A DNA stretch of 64,000 bases from Nissolia schottii (Eukaryota > Streptophyta > Magnoliopsida > Fabales > Fabaceae). Both the position numbers and the translations under genes were made by a program. Numbering within the stretch: the stretch's first letter is position 1; each line of letters opens with the position of its first letter. Below are positions 11,233 to 23,424 of the stretch, in pieces. The stretch covers positions 1-64,000 of the forward strand of contig QANU01014370.1 of assembly GCA_003254905.1 (NCBI GenBank). The letters run 5' to 3'. The notes beneath the pieces were generated by a model. It ran no database searches. It was not told where the DNA came from and saw only the letters and a list, made by a program, of their open reading frames with translations.

Positions 11233-12476
11233 AGGGTGTTTCATGCATCATGAGGACTCGGTCGCCGTTACGGCTTAGGACGACTGTAGATAACTAGAAG
11301 TTATCACCTAACGTCTTAAAAGATCATAATTAAATCTTAGGGAAAAAAGTGATATTCTTAAGAAGGTTTCGACCCCAGAGGGTTCGATGTACCTTATAGA
11401 AAGTATGTAGTTATATGATTAGGGTTATCCCCTCTTTTGGCACTTCCAACGGACAAGCCCATCACCAGCCCAGCAGGATGAGTTGGTTAAAGATAAACGC
11501 AAGCATAGGCCTGGTCTCATGTCAAAGAAAAGATAAACCCATGCACAAGCCTGATTTTATAAACACAGGCATAGGCCTGACCATGATAAGCACAAGCATA
11601 GGTCTGACCATGATAAAGGTAGGCATAGGCCTGACCGAATAAGGGGCCCCAAAGAATAAAATGAACAAAGTCATGCATGGTCGAGTCACAAGGCCGACCC
11701 CTCGCCATCCCAGCAGTTGGATAGTTATTCCCTATCGTTGTTCGATGAAGTATGACATCGTGCATCTGTGTTTAGCTACCACTCAGGTTAAGCGCTGCTT
11801 GGTCGACACGATACGGAAACAAAAGCAGGTTGTAGTTGTCTGGGCACGTCTACAAAGGAGGAGGACATATGATAACAAGAAGGATGCAACTATAGGGCGC
11901 ATAAGAGAACCCCAGATCCCCTCATGCATAAGATATGTGATGTATGCATGTATGTATGTAAGTATGAATGTATGTGCGTAATACCCCGACGATCAAGAAT
12001 AGAAAGCACGGGAACACATGAGTAGGTAAAGCAAGATTAGATTCCCCCGATCACCTAGTAATTTAGATTAAAGCTGCTCAGGACTAGCACAGATATTAAT
12101 AACTAGTAGGGATTAGTATAACTATGCCACCTAGAGACCCCCTAAGCGGCGGAATCATAACTGAGGTATAAACGACTAGCTATACCTCGAGGATGCCCAC
12201 TGAGAACGAAGCATTCTCACCCCCACTCATTTATGGTTCCAGGCGTACACAACCAGTTCATCAACAAGGCCGAGACGTGGTAGGGCGACGGATGGGCCAT
12301 AGCAGCACAACTTTAGAGCGGTAACAGGATTTTTACTTACGCGTTAGGGCGATCAATGTTGTGTACTATGTATGTGGTCAAAGGTAATTAAGGACTATAA
12401 GTATTCCCACCAAGCAGATAACAACCTAGTAAGCACAGTTTACGACTTAAGCGTAAGCCCGCTAGCTAGGGTGTTA
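11233..12476 (+). mobile_element. LTR-like repeat copy C
   Basis: It is the shortest of the forward copies. Landmarks are CATCATGAGGACTCGG at about 11244, CACCAGCCCAGCAGG about 11462, TCACCTAGTAATTTAGAT about 12051, TTCTCACCCCCACTCA about 12211 and TTCCAGG about 12237. The end is a decayed GCTAGCTAGGGTGTTA at about 12460-12476. It contains four spaced copies of a short CATAGGCCTGACC-like motif at 11500-11640. No coding capacity was found. Confidence 0.55.
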
Positions 12477-13968
12477 AATTGTGCATGATTGTGTGGTGAG
12501 AGTGGGTGCTAAAGAGAGAGAACATAGGGAGAATAGTAGTGGTTTTTTTTGGTGAGACCCACTGTTATTTTTTTTTCTGCACTCTCTTTATGGTGGCCAT
12601 AAATTGTTGTCCACTTTTGTTATTCATATAACCTAAACCCTCTTTGATGCGAAACCCAAAGGATATAAAGATCTCAAAATCCCTAGAAAACTTACCCTCA
12701 GAAACGTAGATAGTTGGGATAAAGAAAAGAAAATTGAATAGAATCACAAAGGAAAGTACCTTAGAATGAGTTATCCAATTTTTCGATGCAATAAGCAAAG
12801 CAAATCAATCACCTTGCACACTCAATACTTTCTAAGGATAAAACTAATCCTAAATTTCTATTAATCAAAAGTTGTTGCTCCTCAAGTTTGTTAAGGGATT
12901 TATAATCTCACATTAGGTGAAAATTTAAACTAAACGTCAAATAAAATATAAATCTAATTTAAACTAAAGATAAACATAATTTAAACTAAAAATAAGCCTC
13001 GTAGCAATAGACATAAGATTGAGTTAATAAAATAAAATAAATTAATTGAAATGCTCTAAATACTTAAAATAAATAAATAAAATACAAATAAAATAAAATA
13101 ATAATCCAATATAGGCAGAATAAGATAAAATCATTTCATAACATGTTAAAATCTCCATCTTACCCTCAAGTAATATAATGTTAGAATTTATTTATTATTT
13201 TTGCCTCCTTATAAACGTCTCGCTCTTCCATGCGTACTCCCAATATAAAACGTTCATGTTTCTTGTCGGTAACAATGGAATGTTTTTCCCAAATTGCCAA
13301 ACCAAATATTATACCTCTTTGTACTTATTCGCACAAAAGAACGAATGATTTCATTTTGAAAAAAAACTACATGGGAAAGCATAGTAAACAATGAGAAAAG
13401 GCAAGCATCTTAATAGATACTAGAAATTTTATACTTTCTTATGGCCTCATTTAGCTATAAAATATTAATCACAAAACCTAACGCTTCTTCAAATAAAAGA
13501 AGGCTAATTGAACAACAAAATTGGCCCCTCGTCCACAAAATATCATAAACTACGCACCGAAAGTGATGCGCATCAGAAGGAATCCAGAAACATTGATTAT
13601 TGATCCTTGAACTTATACAACCGTTTGTTGCTAGTTATAGACAGTTCAGACTCTCAATAGAACAAGTCGTCATTGTTTTTTTCGCCACCACTTGGCACAA
13701 TCTCAATGAAGCCGGCCCCTTGTACAACTTTTCTCTGCGGCCTAAGTTAACATTAAAATATCGAAAATATTATTTATACACTAACCTTAATATTTTGTCT
13801 TTATAGATACTAAATCTTTCGTCTAATACACATCAAAGAATCGCGACTGAAACTTCACCTTCACCTCCTTTCAATTTCTCTTCCCCCCAAACCCACCAAC
13901 TATCTGCCTTAAGCATACACCAAAATCGGCTACGAAAAACAAGAACAAACGAAGCCTAAGGTGGAAAC
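12477..13968. other. AT-rich upstream region of VAPYRIN
   Basis: No convincing gene was found. 12900-13150 is very AT-rich, with AAATAAAATA-type runs. The proximal 400 bp is likely the VAPYRIN promoter and leader. It has a TATA-like TATTTATA at 13771-13778 and a GCCGGC box at 13711-13716. The last 120 bp before the ATG is pyrimidine-rich (CTCCTTTCAATTTCTCTTCC), as in a plant 5' leader. Confidence 0.4.
13711..13716 (+). promoter_or_regulatory. GCCGGC box upstream of VAPYRIN
   Basis: GCCGGC stands 253 bp upstream of the ATG and about 55 bp upstream of a TATA-like element. From memory, GCCGGC-type GC boxes are bound by the CCaMK/CYCLOPS/DELLA module in the RAM1 promoter. VAPYRIN is itself induced in symbiosis, so a role is plausible. 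A six-base site can also occur by chance. Confidence 0.25.
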
Positions 13969-15558
13969 ATGGACAGACTCATAAGGCTCGACCCGTCAAA
14001 CATAGTTTCAATCAGGGTTGAGCCAGGGCAGAGATGCCAAGGCATGATAACCTTGCGCAATGTCATGTATACCATGCCTGTGGCTTTCAGGCTTCAACCA
14101 CTGATCAGAACCCGCTACACAGTGAAGCCACAGTCAGGGATCATATCCCCTTTGGCCACCGTCACAGTAGAGATAATCTACCATCTCCCACCGGGAGCGA
14201 ATCTCCCCCACTCTTTTCCACACGCAGACGACTCTTTCCTTCTGCACAGCGTGGTCGTTCCTGGTGCAGCAATCAAAGAGCCTTGCTCCATGTTCGACGC
14301 GGTTCCCAGCGACTGGTTCACCACCAGGAAGAAGCAAGTCTTCATTGATAGCGGCATCAAAATCATGTTTGTGGGGTCGCAGATTCTGGCCCAGCTCGTT
14401 ACCGACGGTTCAATGGATGAGATCAGAGAGGTACTGGAGCGAAGCGACCCGCCATGGAAGGCTGTGGATTCCAGGGACGCACAAGGTCAAACGTTGCTTC
14501 ACTTGGCCATCTCACAACGAAGAGCGGATCTGGTTCAGTTGCTCCTAGAATTCGAGCCTGACATCGAGGCACCAAGCCGTTCGGGCTCAACCCCGCTGGA
14601 GGCCGCGTCTTCCTCCGCAGAAGCCTTAATTGTTGAGCTTCTCTTGGCTAACAGAGCCAACCCGGCACGCTCTGAACCGTCCATGTTTGGGCCAATCCAT
14701 TACGCGGCTAGAGGGGGACACGTGGAGGTTCTGAGGCTCCTCTTGCTCAAAGGTGCCAAGATGGAGGCGCCCACAAGGGATGGCAACACGGCCTTGCACC
14801 TTGCGGTTGAGGAGCGAAGAAGGGACTGCGCGAGGCTACTTCTAGCGAACGGTGCCAGAGCCGATGTTCGAAACGCGAGAGAAGGCGACACCCCTTTGCA
14901 CGTGGCGGCGGCCGCCGGAGATGAGAGCATGGTGAAGCTCTTACTTCAAAAGGGAGCCAACAAGGATGTGAGGAATGGGCAAGGGAAGACCCCATACGAT
15001 GCGGCAGCCGAGAACGGCCACGCCCGTCTCTTCGATGCGCTTCGCTTAGGGGATCACTTGTGCGGGGCCGCGAGAAAAGGCGAGGTGAGGACAATCCAGA
15101 AGCTTCTTGAGAGTGGAGCAAGCGTCAATGGGAGGGACCAAAATGGCTGGACAGCACTGCACAGGGCCTCCTTCAAAGGGAGAATGGATGCGGTTCGGGT
15201 TCTGGTGGAGAGAGGGATCGATGCCGATGCCAAGGACGAGGACGGGTACACAGCGTTGCACTGTGCAGCTGAGTCGGGTCATGCCGATGTGACAGAGTTT
15301 CTTGTGAAGAAAGGCGCAGATGTTGAGGCCAGAACCAGAAAGGGTGTGACTGCGTTGCAGATAGCAGAGTCATTGCACTACGTGGGGATCACAAGGATTC
15401 TTGTTAGTGGCGGGGCTAGCAGGGACAATGTGGCTCAAATACCAGCACCTGCTGCAATGGAAGAAAAGGATGTGACGATGAGGAAGAAGAAGAAGACGGC
15501 CAGAGTCAGAGTGGTAAGGAGTAGCTTTGATCGGTCAACGGCTTTGGCAGTGCTCTAG
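13969..15558 (+). CDS. VPY: VAPYRIN, MSP-ankyrin symbiosis protein
   Basis: A single uninterrupted frame encodes 529 residues. Residues 1-125 form a major sperm protein (VAP-like) domain, which normally binds FFAT-type partners at membranes. The start, [11 protein letters not shown], and the phrase [13 protein letters not shown] are strongly VAPYRIN-like. Residues from about 146 to 484 are ankyrin repeats of about 33 residues with GxTxLHxAAxxGH consensus, about ten copies. The tail has a KKKKK basic patch near 505-510. VAPYRIN is needed for arbuscule formation and for rhizobial infection-thread growth, and sits on mobile puncta and tonoplast-associated membranes. Length fits the family (about 520-540). 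The start is chosen because it matches the family N-terminus. The gene is much richer in GC than its AT-rich flanks. No frameshift or missing repeat was seen, so it looks functional. Confidence 0.95.
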   Translation: MDRLIRLDPSNIVSIRVEPGQRCQGMITLRNVMYTMPVAFRLQPLIRTRYTVKPQSGIISPLATVTVEIIYHLPPGANLPHSFPHADDSFLLHSVVVPGAAIKEPCSMFDAVPSDWFTTRKKQVFIDSGIKIMFVGSQILAQLVTDGSMDEIREVLERSDPPWKAVDSRDAQGQTLLHLAISQRRADLVQLLLEFEPDIEAPSRSGSTPLEAASSSAEALIVELLLANRANPARSEPSMFGPIHYAARGGHVEVLRLLLLKGAKMEAPTRDGNTALHLAVEERRRDCARLLLANGARADVRNAREGDTPLHVAAAAGDESMVKLLLQKGANKDVRNGQGKTPYDAAAENGHARLFDALRLGDHLCGAARKGEVRTIQKLLESGASVNGRDQNGWTALHRASFKGRMDAVRVLVERGIDADAKDEDGYTALHCAAESGHADVTEFLVKKGADVEARTRKGVTALQIAESLHYVGITRILVSGGASRDNVAQIPAPAAMEEKDVTMRKKKKTARVRVVRSSFDRSTALAVL

Positions 15559-16029
15559 CTAGTATTGCTAGTGATTTGCCTCTTGGATCTAATTTTAACT
15601 TGATGGATTGTCACGGATGTTCCTCTAATGCTCATCAGTATGAATTTTTAATACTCTCGAGAAACTTTGCAGCCGCGGTATTTGGATCCATTCATGTTCA
15701 GTTATATACTAGAGTAATGATATGCTTGCAACTAAAATGGACATAAATCACTCGGTCATCGTTGACTTTGCACCTTTGCCATTCTGATGATTGTTCAGAT
15801 TATCAATTTTAATGGTCATGGGTGTTTAAAATAAAGGAATGTTTTTTGAATAATAAAATTGAATAAAAGTAGATAATATGTAAAAATATAATAATATATG
15901 AGTGCGCACATGTAAAGTATAATAATTATGTGGGGTCATGTGTAGTCACATGTTGTTGTGTTTTTATATGTTGTTTAATTTTGTTGTTCAAGTAGCATTA
16001 CCCTTAAAAAAAGAAAAAAAAAAATTGAT
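15559..16029 (+). other. VAPYRIN 3' flank
   Basis: No gene was found. AATAAA-type signals occur at about 15832 and 15852, about 280 bp past the stop, and could serve polyadenylation. A TGTGGGGTCATGTGTAG stretch at 15930-15950 is unexplained. Confidence 0.35.
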
Positions 16030-16490
16030 TTCATACTTTTTTCTTTGTTCAATTTAGTCCCTTATTTATCAAACATTAATAAGTTTTGTCTCATGTTAAT
16101 CCCCTAATTATTCTACTAACTGACAATGCTGATGTGACAGTTAACGGCCTAAAACAACATTGTTTTGACAAAGAAAAATTTTTTTATAGAAAAATTAAGT
16201 TAGTCACGGTTTAAACTTGGTTAAGATTATATAGTTAATTATTTATTTAATAAATTTTTTAAAAAAATTTGGATTAACTGTGGCTAATGTTCGAAAAAAA
16301 TAAAATAAAATAAAAAGTTTAAGGTACTAAAATAATGTCATTTTCGCTCCTTTAACAATTACGTACGTCACCACCATTAATTGTCTCGTCAACACCATCT
16401 GTTGGTGAGACAAATATAGGATTAATAGGGGAAGTAACTGGTGTTTAATAAACCAAATTGAACAAAAAAAAAAGTGTAGGACAAAAGTAC
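16030..16490. mobile_element. Fold-back (MITE-like) element downstream of VAPYRIN
   Basis: The left arm, with TTTGTTCAATTTAGTCCCTT then ATCAAACATTAATAAG, is matched in reverse complement at the right end (GTGTTTAATAAACCAAATTG then AACAAAAAAAAAAGTG). The arms span about 50-60 bp and the core is AT-rich. The element type is not assigned; no clear target duplication was read. Confidence 0.5.
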
Positions 16491-16840
16491 AGAATCACTT
16501 GTATGATTAATCGGTTAAATATAACCTATTGTTAAAAAGAGAAAAGAAACCCAATAAGATGGTGCTAGTTCACTATTTGTTCGGGATAAGCACTGAGGGA
16601 AGTCCAAAATTAGAAGAAATGTAAATAAATGAACTATGTGAGACATAAAATGAGTTAAACGCCAATTTTAACTCTAAATTTTAAGGCAATAAGTTCATAG
16701 ATTTTACCAAATATATATTCTTTACTTAATCCAAATATCATCCATATAAACTTATTCACACTTGAAATCACAATACTATCATCTATAATTATTAAAATTG
16801 GACTGAATTAGCTAATCTGACCAGTGGATTAGTGAACTGG

Positions 16841-18129
16841 TGTAACACCCCCTATTTTCAGTCCACGCGATCGTCGTAACACTGATTATAGGGTTGTTAT
16901 CTTCATTGGTGGGGTTACTTCTAGCCCCTACTTTTAGCTTTGCAAATACTTCTTATACAAAAATAAGGACCATTTTGAAACTTTTCCTTTCCCTAACTAT
17001 TTACAAGCTATGAGCCATGCGCATTCAGAAAGACAAGTGTATAGATATGCAAGCGATAGAGTCCCAATGGACTTAAGCGATAACTAATCTATGGGCAAAA
17101 CATACAGAAGAGTTTATGTTAAACATATGTATACACAATTATTTGGTCCATACAGAGTACACAATGAGGTTATAATCCATAAGTACAAATACTGCACATA
17201 CTGTACATGATAGCTAGTGGCCATCTTAGAATATTTACTACTACTAATTACAAAACTATAGTCGCCCTCTTGCGTCTCTAAAAAGAGGTAGCTCCTGCCG
17301 CTCCTCAGGGTCCTCCGGCTTCAAGCTCTCGAACAGTCACCTGTTGCCTCGTCATCTCCACCTGGAACCATAAAGGAGTGGGGGTGAGAACGTCGCGTTC
17401 TCAGTGGGGGTCTATGGGCTTACCTATTCGTTTAGTTACTCCATTATGATCCTGCCGCTCAGGGGGTCTCTAGGTGACATTATTATACTAAGTCCCTACT
17501 TGTTATTATCCGTTCTAGTCCTGAGCAGCCTTATCTAGATTACTAGGTTTTCGGGGAATTCTAATCTTTCCTTTTCCTATCCTTGGAAATTTAGCATTCT
17601 CTATACTCTTACGCTATCCTCATATTGCGTGACCTATCGAGAGGCTGTCTCATGAAACCGTGGTTCCTTGACGTGGCCTGTGCCCATACATATCCTAAAC
17701 ATATTCCATAGACATATCCACCACGTATCTCATGCACATATCGCATATACATATCATCAGGCTCGTGAATCACATAGACATATCGTATTCATGTTGCACA
17801 TACACATATTATAATGTTCATGTAGCATATAAACATATCATCCGCACATGTACATATCATCATGTTCACGTATCATGTTCACGTATCATCTAGGCATATC
17901 ATATTCATGTTTCCTGTACGTATCATATGCACGTGTCATGTCCATGTATGGCCTATGGGATGCCAGAGGATTCCACTGGCCGAGGGCAGCTGATGAAAGC
18001 CTTTTTAACCACTTTCTAGAATCTTGACACAGCTTTGGTTCTGTCACAACTATGCCAAGCTCGTAGAAAGCTTATCTGCGCTTTTGTCGTTCAAATTAAA
18101 TTTATATATATATATATATATATATATAT
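16841..18129 (-). mobile_element. LTR-like repeat copy D, inverted, cut by an assembly gap
   Basis: It starts TGTAACACCCCC at 16841. Read in reverse complement it carries the same landmarks as copies A-C: ATTCCCCGAAAACCTAGTAAT, CCTAGAGACCCCCTGAGCGG, TTCTCACCCCCACTCC and TTCCAGG. The end nearest the gap (17995-18100) matches 4322-4430 in inverted orientation. A (TA)n run leads into the single N at 18130, so the far border is lost. The five bases before the start are ACTGG, a candidate target duplication whose partner is not visible. Confidence 0.6.
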
Positions 18130-18130
18130 N
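18130..18130. other. Assembly gap (single N) in a (TA)n run
   Basis: A lone N ends a TA microsatellite at about 18105-18129. Sequence on the two sides may not be adjacent in the genome. Confidence 0.9.
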
Positions 18131-20064
18131 GTTAGCTTAAAAAAGAATCAAACTTCAGAAAGCACACGCAGTTAACCCCCAAGAAAAAAAAAATTAATAA
18201 TAGAATAGAAGGAGTGACAAAAAATCCAGAGGCAACTTACAAAAGATGAAAGGAGAGACTGGTGAGGAGTGAAAGCAAACTTTTTCTTCTATGTTTGTGT
18301 CTGTTTCTTTCTCTGTCTGTGTCCCTGTCACTCACTCTCTCTCTCTCCTGTGTCTAGTACTTTGAGAAATGTAGCTGAGCAAGTGGGACTACTCTTGTAC
18401 ACTGCATTTGGTTCCTGTTTTTCATTTTTTTTCTCTTCCTCTTATGAGATTGACTTAATAAAAAAATGTTTCTTTTAAACGAAAACAAACGTTAAATAAC
18501 TTTTAATAAAAAAGTTAAAATATCACTATAAAAAAAGTTGTAATTTTTATAACAAAAATATTTTATAAATAAAAAATAAAACTCATAAAAAATTTATATT
18601 AAAAAATAATTTTTAAGTAATTCAAACACACAAGCATATACTTTAAAATATAAAAAATTAAATTAATTAAAATTCAATTTTTATGCACTAACTTTATTGC
18701 TTTGAGTTTTAGACAGTAATTGATCCATAATTTTTTTTACTGAATAGTAGTAGTATGTGAGCGGAATTAATATGTTGAAAATTAATCTAAATAATTTATA
18801 GGAATTCTTAAAATGTTTTTTCAACATTATTTTTTTTAATATAATGATGGAAAAATTTTAAGAATAAAACATAGGAAATGTCTTCTTTTCTAAATAAATT
18901 AATTTAAAAATTATTATAAATTAATTTTTTATAAAAGAAATTAATTTGAATTAATTTCTATTTAAATCAATTCTTGTAATAATATTTTTTAAAATAAGAG
19001 TCGATTTAAATTGTCATTTATTTTTAAAATAAAAAATTAAATTAATTCATTTAGAGAAAATGACAGTTTTTTATATTTTATTCTTAAATTTTTTTCTATA
19101 ATGATAATCACAAATAAAGTCAGCCAATATTATATAATAAAATAAAGAATGTAAAGAAAGGAAAAGAGCAAGAGCCAGCTACACTCACTGACAGAAATTA
19201 CTTCAAACGTTGCTTTTGCTCAAGTTTTCATTCCAACCAAAGTAGTAAATGACACGTCACAGTTACCGAAAAGATAAACCTGTTACAGGCCCATCAACTT
19301 ATAAGGCCTATAGTTCCTAATTTGAACAGCGAAAGTTACCCACATAGAAACCCAACCTTAATGGATATGGCCCATTAAATGCAACCTGGATTTTTTATTT
19401 CTTTGGCCTGTTAATATATGGCTGAGTTCATGGAAAAAAATATGTTCGTAACCAATCAATACCCGGAAGATAAAAAAAAAATCGCCACAAAATGATCATT
19501 TACAAAAAATATATATGAAAAGATGATGACATAAATCACCACAAAACGTGGTGATTTTAAAAAAAAAACAACAACAACCTAAATCGCCCCAAAATGTGAT
19601 GATTTACAAAAAAATAAAAATCACATTTTGGTAATTTTTATAAGAGTCCCATATTTTGATATTAAATTGTTTTTTTCCCATATTCAAGTGTAATTTTTCA
19701 ATCATAACAATCTACAATTACAAAGTCTTTAAATCACTGTTCATTAGTTTTGCTTTCATCTTATCCATCCATTTTAATTCTTATACTATTAAGATCTTTC
19801 ATTTTCTTTGCACTGTTCAATCACATGAGTAGGACTCACCAAAATGTTGGCTTCTTTGATACTTCTAAAAATAAGTTTTATTGTATATTTTATGCCTTTA
19901 AATTTGCTCTTTCTTTAAATATTACTACATCCACTCAACACTTTTACTTTGTTTATAAAATAAATTAATTGATGTTTATAATTTTTCTTCATTTCAAAAA
20001 GCTAATAAGATTAGAATGCTACAGGGTTACATGTACAATTTACAATTTAGTCATTTTTTATAGG
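18131..20064. other. AT-rich intergenic DNA
   Basis: No supported gene was found. 18490-19130 is extremely AT-rich. A CT microsatellite lies at about 18310-18350. At 19485-19640 a short palindromic phrase close to AAATCACCACAAAACGTGGT is repeated three or four times with variation. Confidence 0.4.
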
Positions 20065-20198
20065 AAAATGCTACTGTGACACTAAGTTTGGTGTAGTCAC
20101 CCCACTCACAAACATCATGGTGTCACACTCACCATGATGTTTGTGAGAGTGGTGACTAGGTGACTACACCAAACTTAGTGTCAAAGTAACACTTATCT
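20065..20198. mobile_element. Hairpin MITE, about 134 bp
   Basis: The arms are nearly perfect inverted repeats. GACACTAAGTTTGGTGTAGT (20078-20097) is matched by ACTACACCAAACTTAGTGTC (20163-20182). The central part also pairs (ACAAACATCATGGTG with CACCATGATGTTTGT). This is typical of a small non-autonomous DNA transposon. The superfamily is not determined. Confidence 0.75.
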
Positions 20199-20689
20199 TT
20201 TTTTTTATATGTAATGAGTTGTCGTTATAATAAATTAAAAATGAATAAGTATTTGGTGTTAAGTAATTACTATGTATATTGAAAAAAAAATGAAATTAAT
20301 GACATTTTGTTTAATTTACAATGAAAAGTTTAAATTTATTTTGTGTAACAATAACAATGGTAATTGGAAAGATATCTACAAAATAAATATTTATTATTAA
20401 AATGTGTAAACTTTAATTAGATTATAATTAACGGTTAATGATTTAATTATTTATTTAGTATAATAAGTAATGGTTTTATTTGTATGTACTTATATGGTTT
20501 AAATATGTTTCAGGTCCTGAATAAATTTTTGAAATTTAGTTTGAATACCTAAATTTTCATTTTTCTTTTTTTTTTTGGTCTACACATCTCGTAAATTACA
20601 TGATTTTAGTCTTTACAGTTAGTAAGACTTTATTAATTCCTAACATGACTAATAGAGTGCAACGTCAACAATGTCATGGAGTAAAATAA

Positions 20690-21500
20690 ACTTACACGAG
20701 AGTTTCATTGCAAGAAAATATGGCATTGCGCATGAATTAAAAGAAAATTATATGATAGTGCATGGAAATTGGAAGGAAACGTGGTTCCTTGCAATAATTG
20801 GAAGGAAACGTGACACTGTGATAAAATTGCAAGGAAATGTGTTATTGTGCGAGAGTTGAAATGAAATATGACATTGCACTCAAATTACAATGAAATGTGA
20901 ATTGTACAAAAATTGCAAGAAAATGTAACACTGTACAACAATTAGAGGGAAACGTGGTATTACACGGGAATTAGAAAGAAACATGTCATTACTGAAGGAA
21001 ACATGATATTGGGTATGAATGGGAAGTAAACGTGGCATTGCACTCAAATTGTAAGAAAATGTAATATTGCACGGAAATTGGAAAGAGATATGACATTGTA
21101 CTCATATTACAAAGAAATGTGACATTTCATGAGAATTGAAAGGAAATGTAACATTGCACGATAATCGAAAGGAAATGCAGAATTCCACAAGAATTAGAAG
21201 GAAATGTGACATCCCACGAGAATTGGAAGGAAATTTTGCATTGTGCGGGAATTTGAAGGAAATGTGGCTTATCGTGGTAATTAAAAGGAAACATGGCATC
21301 TCATGGTTATTAAAAGAAAATGTGACATATTGTGAGAATTAGAAGGAAAAAAAAGTGCCATTGCGCAAGAATAAAAAAAAATGTGACACTGCACGAGAAA
21401 TTAAAGGAAACATGACTTCTCACTGTAATTTGAAAAGAATGTGACATTGCATCAAAATAACAAGATGTAGTATTGCGCAAAAATTAAAATAAAATGTGAC
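20690..21500. repeat. Degenerate 29-30 bp minisatellite
   Basis: About 27 head-to-tail variants of a unit close to ACATTGCACGAGAATTGGAAGGAAATGTG. The phase is clear at 21121-21340, where units are 28-30 bp long. Divergence is high, so the array is old. The ORFs on both strands at 21102-21342 are products of the repeat. Confidence 0.85.
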
Positions 21501-22409
21501 ATTAAAAGCAAATTAAACCTTACGCTTGTAATTTTTTATTTTTATACCTTAAAGATAATATATCCCGCATTTAGCTAGGTTCTACACTACTTAATCTACA
21601 ATTCAAAAAAGCTTACCTTGAGCGGCCACATCATTACACACTCATGAACAATGAAGATATTATATAAAAATACTATGATTTTAATTTTAAGTATAAAATA
21701 GTATTTTAAAGTTAATTTAAAGCATTAGCAATCATCATTATCTCAATTTCTTAATAACTAAATTAAAATTTAGCAATACGATTTTATTTTTACTGTATAT
21801 ACCAGTATAACAAAATTTTAAGACATTTAATCATTATTTAATATATTTAATAGAGATTATCATGTTTGATTTTTCACACAACTTTTTTACGTATAATCTT
21901 TCATCATTAATTAAGAAAAAGACAAAGGATTAATTTGACACAGACAAATTACTAATGAGTCAATTTAATCTCTAAACAAAAAATAAGATTATCATTAATT
22001 TATGTCATTTTTAAACATGAGTCAAAGTAGTACCTCTATGTTTAGTTATAATACTTCAAAGTATTGACAATGTAAATCAGTTTTATACTATCATTCAATT
22101 ATATATTGACAAATCTGCAAACACGGTTGATTATCACACTCACTCATTGAAACGTCATTCAAATGAAATGAATTGATTGATTGACCATGTAAAACCTTTT
22201 ACATTGTCAATACATCAAAATTAAACTCTTTTTGAAATGTAGTTTAACTCATCAATATTATCATCAATTTTTTTCATTTCCTTTACAATTCTAAAAATGC
22301 ATTTGAATGCATTTATGAAGTGTAGTTAAGCACAAAGAGTAATTCAAGTTACACTAAAAAGTGACAACAACCTTATTTGTTGTAAGGGACTATGAGTTAT
22401 TCTTGAGAG
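21501..22409. other. AT-rich intergenic DNA, nothing recognised
   Basis: No long open frame, RNA gene or clear terminal repeat was seen. Composition is strongly AT-rich. Confidence 0.4.
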
Positions 22410-22546
22410 TCATAAGTTTAGGCCTATTGATCCTCATAACCATCTCTAATCATACACTTGTCAAAATCTCAAACAAAAATCAATGAGATTTTGACAAATA
22501 TATGATTGGAGATGATTAGGAAGATTAGTAAACTTAAAGTTAGTAA
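22410..22546. mobile_element. Hairpin MITE, about 137 bp
   Basis: The left arm (CATAAGTTTA...TTGTCAAAATCTCA) pairs with the right arm (TGAGATTTTGACAAATATAT...TAAACTTAAAG) over about 55-60 bp with some mismatches. The loop is about 15 bp. Confidence 0.65.
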
Positions 22547-22554
22547 GCCCAATT

Positions 22555-23140
22555 AGGGGTGTTCGTGGTGCGCTTTGTATCGGATTTGAATGAAAAATCC
22601 ATCTAATCCAATACTATAATTTATTGTGATTTAGATGATAGGTTTAAGTTAGGTAAAAAAAAATCCGATCCAAATTTGAGCAGTTTGGATTGGATCAGGT
22701 TAGGTTAGATAAAAATATTTTGATCCAAATTTTAGTGGTTTGGATTGGATTTATTTAATTATTTTTAAATAAAACAAAAGCTTAAGTTTAGAATGTTGTA
22801 AATTATAGGTACCTTAAGCTAATAAAATGAAAATACAATAATAAAAAACTAAATAACTCATTTTTATATCATAAGATGATATTTAAGTAAGAATGATAAT
22901 AAAAATTATACAATAAATTAAAATTATTATAAGTAAAAGTATAAACTCATTATATTATAAGATGTTTTCGATTTGGATTAGATTGAATTGGTTTTAAAAA
23001 TTAAATCTAAAATCCAATTTAATCTAAACGATTTTTAAAAAATAAGATACAATCAAATTTAAACTTTTGTAATTTTGATTGTTTTTTTATCGATTTAACA
23101 ATTTTGATTGGATTAAATTTAAACATCTCTACTCCCAAGC
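22555..23140. mobile_element. Dispersed repeat with GGGGTGTTCGTGGTGCG start
   Basis: The start, GGGGTGTTCGTGGTGCG, and repeated 'TTGGATTGGAT' phrases are typical of a common non-autonomous plant element, often assigned to hAT-type MITEs. The other end (AAACATCTCTACTCCC at about 23122-23137) is a rough inverted match to the start. There is no coding capacity. Confidence 0.4.
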
Positions 23141-23208
23141 ATTAGTCAAGGGACTAAATTAACCTATTAGTTTTTATTTTTCGGTGTAGGATCTATTAGT
23201 AATAAAAA

Positions 23209-23424
23209 ATGTTATATGTACACCTAATTTCATACACTCATACATACACTATTAATAATGGACAAACTTTATTTTCAAGAATGCACAAACATTACAAACT
23301 TGTAAATGATACTCTCAACTATACTTAATTAAGTGTACAAACATTACATGAGTTAAAACACAAACTTTATGTATATAAGTACGAGGTATATGTATGGTGT
23401 ATGATTTTTGGTGTACCTTTAACA
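23209..23424. mobile_element. TIR element, family also at 52439-53106
   Basis: The left end, TGTTATATGTACACC followed by CATACACTCATACATACAC, is inverted at the right end (GTATATGTATGGTGTATGAT, then GGTGTACCTTTAACAG). The inside has repeated GCACAAACATTACA-like phrases. A longer element with the same ends and inner phrases lies at 52439-53106. Confidence 0.6.

Noticed and set aside
14034-15373. Several open frames of 60-124 residues on both strands inside VAPYRIN
   Set aside because: They are out-of-frame or antisense shadows of a GC-rich coding sequence.
18269-18478. Plus-strand frame of 69 residues with Cys and Phe runs
   Set aside because: It reads through a CT microsatellite and T-rich DNA; no homology or splice context.
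21102-21342. Frames on both strands with repeated Met/His phrases
   Set aside because: Both are generated by the 29-30 bp minisatellite.
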